A DNA stretch of 22,297 nucleotides from a virus: the IMG/VR virus record IMGVR_UViG_3300047643_000012, positions 1 to 22,297 of that record, one strand, 5' to 3'. Made by a program: the position numbers and the translations under genes. Below the pieces are notes generated by a model. It saw nothing but the letters and a program-made list of their open reading frames with translations. It made no database searches and was not told where the DNA came from. This document shows positions 8,299 to 14,340 of this stretch, one piece after another. Positions within the stretch are counted from its first letter, which is position 1. Each line of letters opens with the position of its first letter.

Positions 8299-8544
8299 CT
8301 ATTTCAATATGGCTTTGATTTTCTCAACATCAGCGACGCCGGTTTTAAAAGCCTCAATTACAGATGTCGCCTTCGCTGTTAAAGCCGCATCCAGGGCAGC
8401 TTCATCAGCTGCAATTTTTGCCTGTGCAGCGGCGATTTTTGTTGCATTGTTTTTATAAATGTAAAAACCGCCAATCACGCCGATTGCTGAAGATATTGCT
8501 GAAGCTAATAAAATCATGAGTAAAAGCTGTATCAATGTAAACAT
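8299..8544 (-). CDS. Small protein with one membrane segment and helical tail (i-spanin candidate)
   Basis: An 81-residue protein from ATG 8544, which has GGAGGG at good spacing; an ATG two codons up overlaps the previous stop but lies directly against the GGAGGG. One N-terminal membrane segment (about residues 3-30) is followed by an alanine-rich helix (ATKIAAAQAKIAADEAALDAA). The shape fits an inner-membrane spanin or a lysis accessory protein, and it follows the holin candidate. No o-spanin-like lipoprotein is visible nearby, so the function is tentative. Confidence 0.65.
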   Translation of the reverse strand: MFTLIQLLLMILLASAISSAIGVIGGFYIYKNNATKIAAAQAKIAADEAALDAALTAKATSVIEAFKTGVADVEKIKAILK

Positions 8545-8546
8545 GG

Positions 8547-8795
8547 TCATCCCTCCGTTTCTTTTTTATTGTTTTCCGCAAAGCGTTGAATTACTTTGCA
8601 CGTAAAAGCCGTGGAAAATATCGCCACGGTTCCCCACGGTATATCGCTAATCGTACCCGATTTGATGCAATTGAATGTCCAGACAGACATGATGTCAGTA
8701 ACTACAACCGCACTGAGTATTCTGGTTAAGGATATATCTCCCACACCGAATATCCTGGTCAAAATCGAGCCTATTTTTTTAATTAGTTCCTTCAT
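8547..8795 (-). CDS. Holin candidate, two membrane segments
   Basis: An 82-residue protein with an amphipathic N-terminus (MKELIKKIGSILTRIFGV), two hydrophobic segments (about residues 24-45 and 52-72, the second with IPWGTVAIFSTAFTCKVI) and a charged C-terminus (NNKKETEG). Size, topology and charged tail match phage holins, which permeabilise the inner membrane and set lysis timing. It is in the same operon as the endolysin, three genes downstream. Ribosome site is weak. No specific holin family is recognised. Confidence 0.65.
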   Translation of the reverse strand: MKELIKKIGSILTRIFGVGDISLTRILSAVVVTDIMSVWTFNCIKSGTISDIPWGTVAIFSTAFTCKVIQRFAENNKKETEG

Positions 8796-8809
8796 TATTT
8801 AATTGAAAA

Positions 8810-9028
8810 TTACCCTTTCAAAACATCTGGTATCTCTACCGCCGCAATATCATCGATGTGCAGACAGTCTTTTATATTCACCCACGGATCATTGGGTGAA
8901 GCCATTGCCAGTCTTCCATTGCAAGTATCTGATTGTGCATTTAAGGTATGTAAAATACCGAATTGTTTTTGAGCAACATTAACAACAACATCTCCTTGCT
9001 TTGCTTCTCTTCCGTTTTTGTAATGCAT
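8810..9028 (-). CDS. Conserved small phage protein of unknown function
   Basis: A 72-residue protein starting MHYKNGREAKQGDVVV, behind a strong AGGAGGAATT ribosome site. The opening Y-K-N-G-R-E-A-K-x-G-D-x-V pattern is seen in many small phage proteins of unknown function with a beta-rich core. It lies inside the lysis gene group. Confidence 0.7.
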   Translation of the reverse strand: MHYKNGREAKQGDVVVNVAQKQFGILHTLNAQSDTCNGRLAMASPNDPWVNIKDCLHIDDIAAVEIPDVLKG

Positions 9029-9047
9029 AATTCCTCCTTTTATTTTC

Positions 9048-9611
9048 TTAAAACCTATACTCTGCCTGGATCATTGCTTTGCCATCGCCCAGGGAGTTGA
9101 CTTCACCATACAGTCCCAGGTGAACAGAGCCAACGCGAACAACATCCCATCGGCCATAAACATCCGCCTCATAATTAATTTTAGATGCGGATCCAAAACC
9201 GTAACGCAATCCGATCGCTTTTTTGTTTTCCAATGCAAAAAAGGAAAGAGGCTCCTGCTTGGTAACAATTTCAGTGGTGCCTTTGTCGGTGTCCATGACA
9301 GCCACAATATCGGTTTTCCCGGTGGTATCGGTTGCGGGAGTTTGAGCCGTGGCGACAACCTGTTCTTTATCGTTGCTGGCAATTTCATCCGGCAGTTTAA
9401 GTTTTTTTGAAACAATCTTCTTATCGAGAGCGACAATTTGTTTGATGGGTATATTCACGGTGGGAATATTCACCGCTTCGGGAATCGCCGGTGCTTTTGT
9501 ATAGTTTGTCGTCGATTGCGTTGACGGATTGTGATACCAAAACCAGATGGCAATAATTACGGTAACAATAACAACTGCGATTACGGCTGTGATTGATTTT
9601 TTTATTGTCAT
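9048..9611 (-). CDS. Membrane-anchored protein of unknown function in lysis region
   Basis: A 187-residue protein from ATG 9611 behind AGGAAAAAGAC. A single strong N-terminal membrane segment (VIAVVIVTVIIAIWFWYH) is followed by a proline/valine/isoleucine-rich linker and a helical KKIVSKKLKLPDEIA segment. The C-terminal half (about 120-187) is beta-rich, with aromatic-glycine alternation, and ends AEYRF, a terminal phenylalanine like outer-membrane barrels. It would be anchored in the inner membrane with a periplasmic domain. Its place directly after endolysin makes an envelope role (spanin-like or exclusion) possible, but nothing in the sequence proves it. Confidence 0.7.
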   Translation of the reverse strand: MTIKKSITAVIAVVIVTVIIAIWFWYHNPSTQSTTNYTKAPAIPEAVNIPTVNIPIKQIVALDKKIVSKKLKLPDEIASNDKEQVVATAQTPATDTTGKTDIVAVMDTDKGTTEIVTKQEPLSFFALENKKAIGLRYGFGSASKINYEADVYGRWDVVRVGSVHLGLYGEVNSLGDGKAMIQAEYRF

Positions 9612-9625
9612 GTCTTTTTCCTATT

Positions 9626-9678
9626 GGTCCTGGGCAACTTTCTAGCAATGTGAAGATGCATTGCGTTTGCCCAGGACC
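9626..9678 (-). other. Long two-part hairpin between endolysin and next gene
   Basis: GGTCCTGGGCAA (9626-9637) is perfectly complementary to TTGCCCAGGACC (9667-9678). Nested inside is a second perfect 6-bp pairing, GCAATG (9645-9650) with CATTGC (9659-9664). No T-run follows on the minus strand, so it is not a simple intrinsic terminator. It lies in the 90-base gap between the endolysin stop and the 187-residue membrane protein, ending about 14 bases before that gene's ATG. Confidence 0.7.
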
Positions 9679-9701
9679 TATCTCAAAGGAGTTATATTTT
9701 T

Positions 9702-10142
9702 TTAACCTGCCTGAATTAAATCAGTAATCTGTTTGCAAAGATTCAAAACTCTGAAGATATGTCCCTTGACGTAAACATCCTGGGACACTCTCTGATACCT
9801 CTGCATCCTGAAAATCATGTACTCTTGCCAGTTGGCAGGTTTAAGATTTAAAATTTCCTGATTGCCGCCTCCCGGCAATTTGGGATCGTTTTGCGGGTTC
9901 ACCTGGGAATCAAACAAAGTAATGTCCATCGGAAAAGGTTGATTGTCACACCCTGCCGGAATCCAATAATCTGTGAGGTAGGTTTCTTTCGCCTGTTCGA
10001 TTGTAGTATTGGGACTTATCCAGGGATGAAATTTCTTTGCTAATCCCCAAATAGTAAAACCACCGGGATCATGGGGATCGCTTGAGGGTTTTCCTTCAAG
10101 GCCAATTGTTAATTTAAATGCTATGTCGAAGTTTTCTCTCAT
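9702..10142 (-). CDS. Endolysin, GH108-type N-acetylmuramidase
   Basis: A 146-residue lysis enzyme starting MRENFDIAFKLTIGLEG, behind a strong AGGGGGATTGAAGC. LEGKPSSDPHDPGGFTIWGL is the GH108 active-site block, in which the glutamate before G is catalytic (families usually show E-G-G-x-x-x-D-P-x-D-P-G-G). It cleaves peptidoglycan glycan strands once the holin opens the membrane. The C-terminal half (W-I-P-A-G-C-D, FPMDITLFDSQVNP) fits the rest of the family. At 146 residues it is somewhat shorter than many members. It is the first gene of the late transcript, behind the promoter at 10267-10295. Confidence 0.88.
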   Translation of the reverse strand: MRENFDIAFKLTIGLEGKPSSDPHDPGGFTIWGLAKKFHPWISPNTTIEQAKETYLTDYWIPAGCDNQPFPMDITLFDSQVNPQNDPKLPGGGNQEILNLKPANWQEYMIFRMQRYQRVSQDVYVKGHIFRVLNLCKQITDLIQAG

Positions 10143-10163
10143 GCTTCAATCCCCCTAAAATGC

Positions 10164-10201
10164 AAAAAGCCCGACGCCGGAATTTAATCCGGTGCCGGGC
10201 T
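10164..10201 (-). terminator. Intrinsic terminator in the leader, just before the endolysin ribosome site
   Basis: A roughly 14-bp stem (10168-10181 with 10188-10201, one mismatch and one wobble in RNA) with a 6-base loop is followed on the minus strand by TTTTTGCATTTT. The endolysin Shine-Dalgarno begins about 8 bases after the T-run. It is therefore downstream of the 10267-10295 promoter and upstream of the first late gene. Confidence 0.8.
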
Positions 10202-10216
10202 CTCGTTTCTAATATG

Positions 10217-10231
10217 GGCGGTCTGGCCGCC
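10217..10231 (-). other. Short GC hairpin in the late leader
   Basis: GGCGG (10217-10221) and CCGCC (10227-10231) pair around a 5-base loop. It lies between the promoter start point and the terminator hairpin, so the leader RNA of about 100 bases would contain two stem-loops in series, as in attenuators or small RNAs. Confidence 0.55.
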
Positions 10232-10266
10232 TCAAAATTTCAAAAGATCAATCATTAAACGACTGC

Positions 10267-10295
10267 AGAATAAAGAAGTAAAAAGCAAAAGTCAA
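10267..10295 (-). promoter_or_regulatory. Sigma70-like promoter before the lysis/late operon
   Basis: On the minus strand TTGACT (10290-10295) and TATTCT (10267-10272) are separated by exactly 17 bases, within AT-rich flanks. Transcription would start near 10260 and run through a leader of about 115 bases to the endolysin ATG at 10142. The 10296-10376 stretch upstream is AT-rich with no gene seen. Confidence 0.6.
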
Positions 10296-10376
10296 GTTTT
10301 TTCTTCAAAAATTTGCATTTAATTTTAAAATAGACTATTCTGAAAAATTTCTTAATATAACGACCGAAAAAAAGAC

Positions 10377-10406
10377 AAAAAAAAGAGGGCGGCAAAAACC
10401 GCCCTC
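10377..10406 (-). terminator. Strong intrinsic terminator ending the early operon/cassette
   Basis: GAGGGCGG (10385-10392) pairs perfectly with CCGCCCTC (10399-10406) around a 6-base loop. On the minus strand it is followed by eight T residues (10377-10384). It stands 28 bases after the stop codon of the 51-residue protein and cleanly separates early genes from the late promoter. Confidence 0.92.
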
Positions 10407-10434
10407 AATCGAACATTTTGAGTATGATATATTA

Positions 10435-10590
10435 TTACTCATGGCCTTTTTTCTGAGATTTCTTTTTTGGCCTCCCGCCTCTTTTTCCATTTTCTCTACT
10501 GGCGGCTGCTTTCTTTTCTGATGTTACCGACCCGCCTTTGCGGCCCAGTAACGCTGCAGCTTCGTTTATTTGTTTTTTATTATCTTTCAT
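10435..10590 (-). CDS. Tiny basic protein, KGG/GGRPKK type, 51 residues
   Basis: MKDNKKQINEAAALLGRKGG opens a 51-residue, very basic protein with the tail ENGKRGGRPKKKSQKK. The ribosome site TAGGAAAATAAG precedes the ATG and overlaps the stop of the preceding gene. Small proteins with a G-R-x-G-G-S-x-x-S-E-x-K and G-K-x-G-G-R-P pattern are widespread on mobile elements, but their role is unknown to me; nucleic-acid binding is likely from charge. It is the last gene before the terminator at 10377-10406. Confidence 0.7.
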   Translation of the reverse strand: MKDNKKQINEAAALLGRKGGSVTSEKKAAASRENGKRGGRPKKKSQKKGHE

Positions 10591-10591
10591 C

Positions 10592-10756
10592 TTATTTTCC
10601 TAAAGCATTGATTAAATTTTTATGTGCCTTATTGATGGCCTTCTGATAAATAGCGGGACCTATTTTGTTCCGTCTATCAAGTCCGATTTTTTTCAATTCT
10701 TTTTTAACTTCATCCTGGAATATTTCTTCTATTATTTTATTTTCTTTTTTAGTCAT
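10592..10756 (-). CDS. Tiny basic helical protein, 54 residues, unknown
   Basis: A 54-residue lysine-rich protein (MTKKENKIIEEIFQDEVKKE at the start), probably all helical, with GGGGGAAATCAAG before the ATG. It ends 1 base before the start of the 51-residue gene. It is the first gene of a two-gene unit with its own promoter (10783-10811) and terminator (10377-10406). No family recognised. Confidence 0.65.
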   Translation of the reverse strand: MTKKENKIIEEIFQDEVKKELKKIGLDRRNKIGPAIYQKAINKAHKNLINALGK

Positions 10757-10782
10757 CTTGATTTCCCCCGTTTTTTGATTTC

Positions 10783-10811
10783 ATCTTATCCCAAACGCTT
10801 GGGTTTGTCAA
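10783..10811 (-). promoter_or_regulatory. Sigma70 promoter with palindromic operator in its spacer
   Basis: On the minus strand TTGACA (10806-10811), a 17-base spacer and TAAGAT (10783-10788). The spacer contains CCCAAGCGTTTGGG (10790-10803), 12 of 14 positions symmetric, placed exactly where a bound repressor would block RNA polymerase. Transcription would start about 20 bases before the ATG at 10756. Confidence 0.75.
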
Positions 10812-10820
10812 GCATTATTT

Positions 10821-11009
10821 TTAATTATTTTCAATTTTTTCCGCATATACCCAGTGGCCGCAGTGTTTGCATTTGACACGGAATTTATCAGCGGTCGCCT
10901 CCAGAATAATGTGCCGACAATACGGACAGGCGAATGCCGGTCCGGGATTGCCCGGAAGATCATCTTTGTTTCGTTTGGCAGTTACCTTATAACCGGGGTT
11001 AAGACTCAT
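10821..11009 (-). CDS. Zinc-ribbon protein, Com-like size and layout
   Basis: A 62-residue protein with two CxxC knuckles: FACPYCRHIILEATADKF and VKCKHCGHWVYAEK. Length and finger spacing recall the Mu Com regulator, an RNA-binding zinc protein that activates translation of the mom DNA-modification gene, but no mom-like gene follows here. It overlaps the stop of the previous gene by 4 bases (ATGA). A generic zinc-ribbon role in nucleic-acid binding is safer than the Com assignment. Confidence 0.75.
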   Translation of the reverse strand: MSLNPGYKVTAKRNKDDLPGNPGPAFACPYCRHIILEATADKFRVKCKHCGHWVYAEKIENN

Positions 11010-11212
11010 GTTCTATGCTCCCATAAGCCGCGTATATGGTTTGCAGCGAACCAAAGACTGACAAGGAATATTCCCCATTGCCCGGAAGTAAAAGAGGCAT
11101 ATATCCAGAACGGCTGGCCGCACAGGCCGCAAATGAATCCGAGCCGGTACCGCTTTCCGGATAACGCCCAGATCGAGATGCATGAAAAGATAAATATCGC
11201 TGTTTGGATCAT
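11006..11212 (-). CDS. Small two-segment membrane protein
   Basis: A 68-residue protein with two hydrophobic segments (about 2-17 and 43-58) joined by KRYRLGFICGLCGQPFWIY. The G-L-x-G-Q-P-F-W-x-Y and QWGIFLVSLWF blocks are typical of a small membrane protein found in many phages, function unknown. It is joined to both neighbours by 4-base ATGA overlaps. Confidence 0.75.
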   Translation of the reverse strand: MIQTAIFIFSCISIWALSGKRYRLGFICGLCGQPFWIYASFTSGQWGIFLVSLWFAANHIRGLWEHRT

Positions 11213-11817
11213 AATGATTTTCCTTTAACCTCTTTACTTCCAAACAGACCATTAGCAAGATCACGCGCTCTTTGTTTATTTGCCTCGATCTCCGCAGGCG
11301 TGAGTTTTCCGGGCTTAACCTCTTCATCACCGGGATAAATCGGCGCGCGCGGAATCGGCACATCCGAACGTTCATCACCGCGAAGGTTGCTTTGTTCTCT
11401 CTGGCGGAGATCCTTCTCCGCCGCAATGGATTTGCCTGTTTCCTCTTTACCTGAAATACTGATCATCACTTTCTTTAAATAATTATGATTATCCAGTCCG
11501 TCTTCAAAGTTCATGCGGATGCAAATATTCAATGCCTCAATTATTCCGGCATGACTTATTTGATAATGTTTCTTTTTATAGGAAAAGGCCTGAGCATCGA
11601 ACAGTTTCACCATATCTGACATTAAGAGCCGCATTTTAGGTGCCTTCAAATGAAACGGTGTAACACCGAACAGACTTATATAACCCATAACGGGAGTCGA
11701 ATATTTTTTACCAATATCGTGCTGAGTAAGCGCATTGAAAACATATTCCAGATCCCTTGATATCTGTATATCCATAAAGTTTAATTCCTTTCTACAATGT
11801 GGGCAATGAAATTTCAT
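11209..11817 (-). CDS. Phage protein of unknown function with N-terminal zinc knuckle
   Basis: A 202-residue protein. It opens KFHCPHCRKELNF, a single CxxC knuckle, then a helical core with HAGIIEALNICIRMNFEDGL and DNHNYLKKVMISI, a block I associate with uncharacterised phage proteins. A disordered, charged linker follows (about 120-170), then LTPAEIEANKQRARDLANGL at the C-terminus. Its place among early/middle genes suggests DNA metabolism or regulation, without a specific function. Confidence 0.7.
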   Translation of the reverse strand: MKFHCPHCRKELNFMDIQISRDLEYVFNALTQHDIGKKYSTPVMGYISLFGVTPFHLKAPKMRLLMSDMVKLFDAQAFSYKKKHYQISHAGIIEALNICIRMNFEDGLDNHNYLKKVMISISGKEETGKSIAAEKDLRQREQSNLRGDERSDVPIPRAPIYPGDEEVKPGKLTPAEIEANKQRARDLANGLFGSKEVKGKSL

Positions 11818-11820
11818 GAG

Positions 11821-12231
11821 TTATGCCTTTTTTATAAGTTCAATATTTTTATTATTCTTAATGAAATGCCGCTTCAGCGCAGGGAAGGAATTCCATGAAT
11901 ATCCTTTGTATTCCCTTCGTGCATTGAGATTGATGCCGTTCTCTCTACAATATTTTTTACCGAATGGAGCCTTCAACCAGAATTTCTTTTCCTTCATGGA
12001 ATATTGATTTATAAAATGCGTAGGAAAGAAACGGCGCGCTTCTTCAGAAATAGCGCCATTCTTGAACCACTCACCCTTAAACCAGCCGTTCACATAAGGA
12101 ATAATTTCCAGTTTGAACTGGCCGACCTGGCATAACGTCAGAGCAACCTCATAATCATCACATTTTAAATGTACCGTTCTGAATTGGTGCTTCAGATCTT
12201 CATCAACACTCTGCCAGTCTTCGCTTGTCAT
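11821..12231 (-). CDS. Hypothetical phage protein, 136 residues
   Basis: Starts MTSEDWQSVDEDLKHQFRTV; rich in aromatic and basic residues (GWFKGEWFKNG, KKFWLKAPFGKKYC, GYSWNSFPALKRHF). The N-terminal half is probably a mixed alpha/beta domain and the C-terminus a basic helical tail. The start overlaps the previous stop by 4 bases. No family recognised. Confidence 0.65.
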   Translation of the reverse strand: MTSEDWQSVDEDLKHQFRTVHLKCDDYEVALTLCQVGQFKLEIIPYVNGWFKGEWFKNGAISEEARRFFPTHFINQYSMKEKKFWLKAPFGKKYCRENGINLNARREYKGYSWNSFPALKRHFIKNNKNIELIKKA

Positions 12232-12464
12232 TTCTGCCGCTCCTGTTCAGTTAGGTTATTTATAAATTCCTGTAGTCTATTTATGACATCAGGAATATCT
12301 AAGCCATCTAAGCGATGGTGTCTGTTGCGATATGGAAGTCTCCGATCATTTCTTTCTTCATCGGCGGCATCTTCCAGTTCCAGTATTAAATTCTGTAAAT
12401 CCTCCAGCCGAAAGACTTCCGTGCAGGCATACTGCTTTTTGTGATTAAATATTCTCTGACTCAT
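12228..12464 (-). CDS. Hypothetical acidic helical protein, 78 residues
   Basis: Starts MSQRIFNHKKQYACTEVFRL; ATG at 12464 is chosen because GAGGGGTATAAA precedes it, while an in-frame ATG eight codons up has no such site. The middle is a charged helix (LEDLQNLILELEDAADEE) and the end is also helical. No family recognised; ATGA overlap with the next gene. Confidence 0.65.
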   Translation of the reverse strand: MSQRIFNHKKQYACTEVFRLEDLQNLILELEDAADEERNDRRLPYRNRHHRLDGLDIPDVINRLQEFINNLTEQERQK

Positions 12465-12465
12465 T

Positions 12466-12720
12466 TTATACCCCTCGAAACATTTCAACTTGCACTGGCT
12501 TTTTCTTGACTTTTAACGCGCCCATTTTTATTAACTTATTCCGTAGTTTTTCGATGTCACGGAAATAGTAATACCGCAGGTAGGTATCTTCTTGATTATC
12601 AAACCGTTCATCAATGACACAGGGATAGGATTTAGGTTCCGATGCATATTGCACTAAATTCTTGCGGCAGAATCGCTTCCATCCTCTTTTATTTTTTACT
12701 ACGGCCATCTTCATTGACAT
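12466..12720 (-). CDS. Hypothetical basic protein, 84 residues
   Basis: Starts MSMKMAVVKNKRGWKRFCRK behind GAGGTGTGAGAA. Basic and aromatic (YASEPKSYPCVIDERFDN, YYYFRDIEKLRNKLIKMG), ending KKPVQVEMFRGV. The layout suggests a small nucleic-acid or protein-binding domain, but I do not recognise it. It lies 3 bases after the HNH gene's stop. Confidence 0.6.
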   Translation of the reverse strand: MSMKMAVVKNKRGWKRFCRKNLVQYASEPKSYPCVIDERFDNQEDTYLRYYYFRDIEKLRNKLIKMGALKVKKKPVQVEMFRGV

Positions 12721-12723
12721 TTC

Positions 12724-13530
12724 TCACACCTCTTTTAAAAGGCTAGACGTCTTTGCTTTCAGTTTCGCCATTGTCAGCAATGCCGGTTTAATTTCCGGTG
12801 GCATGTCTCTATATTTATTTTGATTTAATACGAGAAGTTCCGCACGGCTTACCAATTCCAGATTTTCAGGAATACAATTCATCCGATCGCCGTCTTTAAA
12901 TATTACAGCAAACCCTTTTGGTACTGGACCATGCTCACGTTCCCAAAGGACAACGTGTTTTTGTTTGAAGCGCGTTTGCGCTTTTGTATAGGGATTAGGC
13001 TCGGTTATTTTTATGTGGATATAACCATCTTTATTATCGATGCGTTCAGATCCAAGAGGTCTGGTATTGGCAGGAATCTGTCCTTTTTTAAAACTCGTAC
13101 AACTACCATGCAATAATCCTTTTGTACCTTTATCCCACGGAACATGCCCTTTGTTGAAACGCCCGGTACGTCCAGACCTGATATGATGATTACGCATAAA
13201 CGATACGATCTGCTGTTCTGTCAGAGTGGTTATAAATCGTTTATTGAATTTGGCGATCAATTCTTTCTGGCTGTATAAGGGATAATTTGTTTTTAAAAAT
13301 TTAATTTGTGACGGGACGTTTAATATCAGGAGCCGGATGCGTCCTTTGTTCAGAGCACCGGTTGACCGGCCAGAGGTTATTTTACGATTAGTAAGGGCAT
13401 TCTTAATTGCACCTTCCGTTTTATTTTTTCTGAACTTTCGATTAAAAGCACGCGTAAGTTCAGGAATCCCCATCACCGGATATCCTGTGCTTAAGAATTT
13501 AATCTGTTTAGGTGTATATTTATTTCGCAT
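12724..13530 (-). CDS. HNH endonuclease with duplicated N-terminal DNA-binding module
   Basis: A 268-residue protein. Residues about 5-63 and 72-127 are two copies of one module: each begins with a QIKFL...YP segment and ends in S-G-R-(S)-T-G-x-x-N-K-G. The C-terminal part has an HNH_3-type nuclease: KHVVLWEREHGPVPKG (H192 and H200), FKDGDRMNC (D213, D215, N218), then PENLELVS (N223). Such enzymes are often free-standing homing endonucleases in phages, cutting intronless sites in related phages and spreading their own gene. It lies in the early operon and overlaps the previous gene's end by 11 bases; its ribosome site is weak, as is common for homing genes. Confidence 0.85.
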   Translation of the reverse strand: MRNKYTPKQIKFLSTGYPVMGIPELTRAFNRKFRKNKTEGAIKNALTNRKITSGRSTGALNKGRIRLLILNVPSQIKFLKTNYPLYSQKELIAKFNKRFITTLTEQQIVSFMRNHHIRSGRTGRFNKGHVPWDKGTKGLLHGSCTSFKKGQIPANTRPLGSERIDNKDGYIHIKITEPNPYTKAQTRFKQKHVVLWEREHGPVPKGFAVIFKDGDRMNCIPENLELVSRAELLVLNQNKYRDMPPEIKPALLTMAKLKAKTSSLLKEV

Positions 13531-13969
13531 TTTCCGGCGTCATCTCCAGCATTTTCGGTAATGATATTTTATGTTCCTTAATCGCGACCATCGCATCCAG
13601 AGTTAATCTACTGTTATTGATTATTTCTTTCGCGATACCGGTCATTGCTCTGGAGCGTTCTACTTCAGCTTTTAATTTATCTCCCGTTAGTTCATCGGTA
13701 TTCAGACGTTCCATCTGTTCAAAAAGATGATTGCTTAAATCGCTAAGTTTGTTTTTCATATATTCTCTCTCCTTTGAAAAATTGTCCGGAATATCTGGCG
13801 CGGATTTTGTGCTGCAGATCGGTTCCGGTTTATTAATTTTAACAGCTGCCGGTTTAATGGCGCCGGATGGTATCGGAAATAATTCGCCGCATGTAATGCA
13901 ATGCATCTCATCCCCATCCAAATAGGTGCTGTATGATTTACAGTGAGGACAGATTATTTTTGTTGGCAT
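13520..13969 (-). CDS. Zinc-ribbon protein with helical C-terminal domain
   Basis: A 149-residue protein from ATG 13969 behind GATAGGAGAAACA. The N-terminus is a zinc ribbon, IICPHCKSY...MHCITCGELF (CxxC-15-CxxC). After a flexible linker, a helical region (about 75-140) follows the pattern DLSNHLFEQMERL...AKEIINNSRLTLDAM, which resembles a short helical domain common in small early phage proteins. The combination suggests a nucleic-acid-binding regulator. The exact role is unknown. Confidence 0.7.
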   Translation of the reverse strand: MPTKIICPHCKSYSTYLDGDEMHCITCGELFPIPSGAIKPAAVKINKPEPICSTKSAPDIPDNFSKEREYMKNKLSDLSNHLFEQMERLNTDELTGDKLKAEVERSRAMTGIAKEIINNSRLTLDAMVAIKEHKISLPKMLEMTPENAK

Positions 13970-13977
13970 TGTTTCTC

Positions 13978-14169
13978 CTATCCCGGTAATCTGCACAGTA
14001 ATGCTTTCAATATTCCCATAAAAATTATGAAGGCAAATCCTCCAACCAAGAGATACATGATCACTTCCAAAAGACTGACCCGAATCTCATGATTTGCTCT
14101 CGATTCCAGATCGTGATTCAGATCCAACAATAACTGTCCTAATTTCTGGTTTTGTTTTTCAATGTCCAT
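13978..14169 (-). CDS. Small single-pass membrane protein
   Basis: A 63-residue protein: a polar helical N-terminal half (MDIEKQNQKLGQLLLDLNHD) and a hydrophobic segment (about 34-58, IMYLLVGGFAFIIFMGILKA). It overlaps the end of the preceding gene by 31 bases and stops 8 bases before the zinc-ribbon gene. An early membrane protein such as Mu Kil-type or superinfection exclusion is conceivable, but nothing specific is seen. Confidence 0.6.
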   Translation of the reverse strand: MDIEKQNQKLGQLLLDLNHDLESRANHEIRVSLLEVIMYLLVGGFAFIIFMGILKALLCRLPG

Positions 14170-14336
14170 GTATTATCCGTCAACGCATTCGGCGACAAAC
14201 AGGAATCCTGCCATGCGCGATGTGTACATATCAATGCTCCGAACTGGCGCTCATAATGTTTACATCCAGCTTCAGATTCTTCCGGCGCGGTGCAGTTTCC
14301 GTCTTTGTCGCAATAATTTATTTTGTCTTCTTCCAT
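14139..14336 (-). CDS. Small cysteine-rich protein, 65 residues
   Basis: Starts MEEDKINYCDKDGNC from ATG 14336 (a GTG at 14351 overlaps the Gam stop and is an alternative). Five cysteines with interspersed histidines (YCDKDGNC, GCKHYERQ, LICTHRAWQDSC) suggest a small metal-binding fold. No family recognised. Its start has only a weak ribosome site, so coupling to Gam translation is likely. Confidence 0.6.
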   Translation of the reverse strand: MEEDKINYCDKDGNCTAPEESEAGCKHYERQFGALICTHRAWQDSCLSPNALTDNTWTLKNKTRN

Positions 14337-14340
14337 CGTT

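Noticed and set aside
10821-11009. com-mom DNA modification module
   Set aside because: The zinc ribbon is Com-like in size, but no Mom-like acetyltransferase-fold gene follows; only tiny basic proteins do.
11013-11426. Minus-strand open frame of 137 codons overlapping two genes
   Set aside because: Arg-rich translation in an alternate frame over the tail of the 202-residue gene and the membrane protein gene; no ribosome site.
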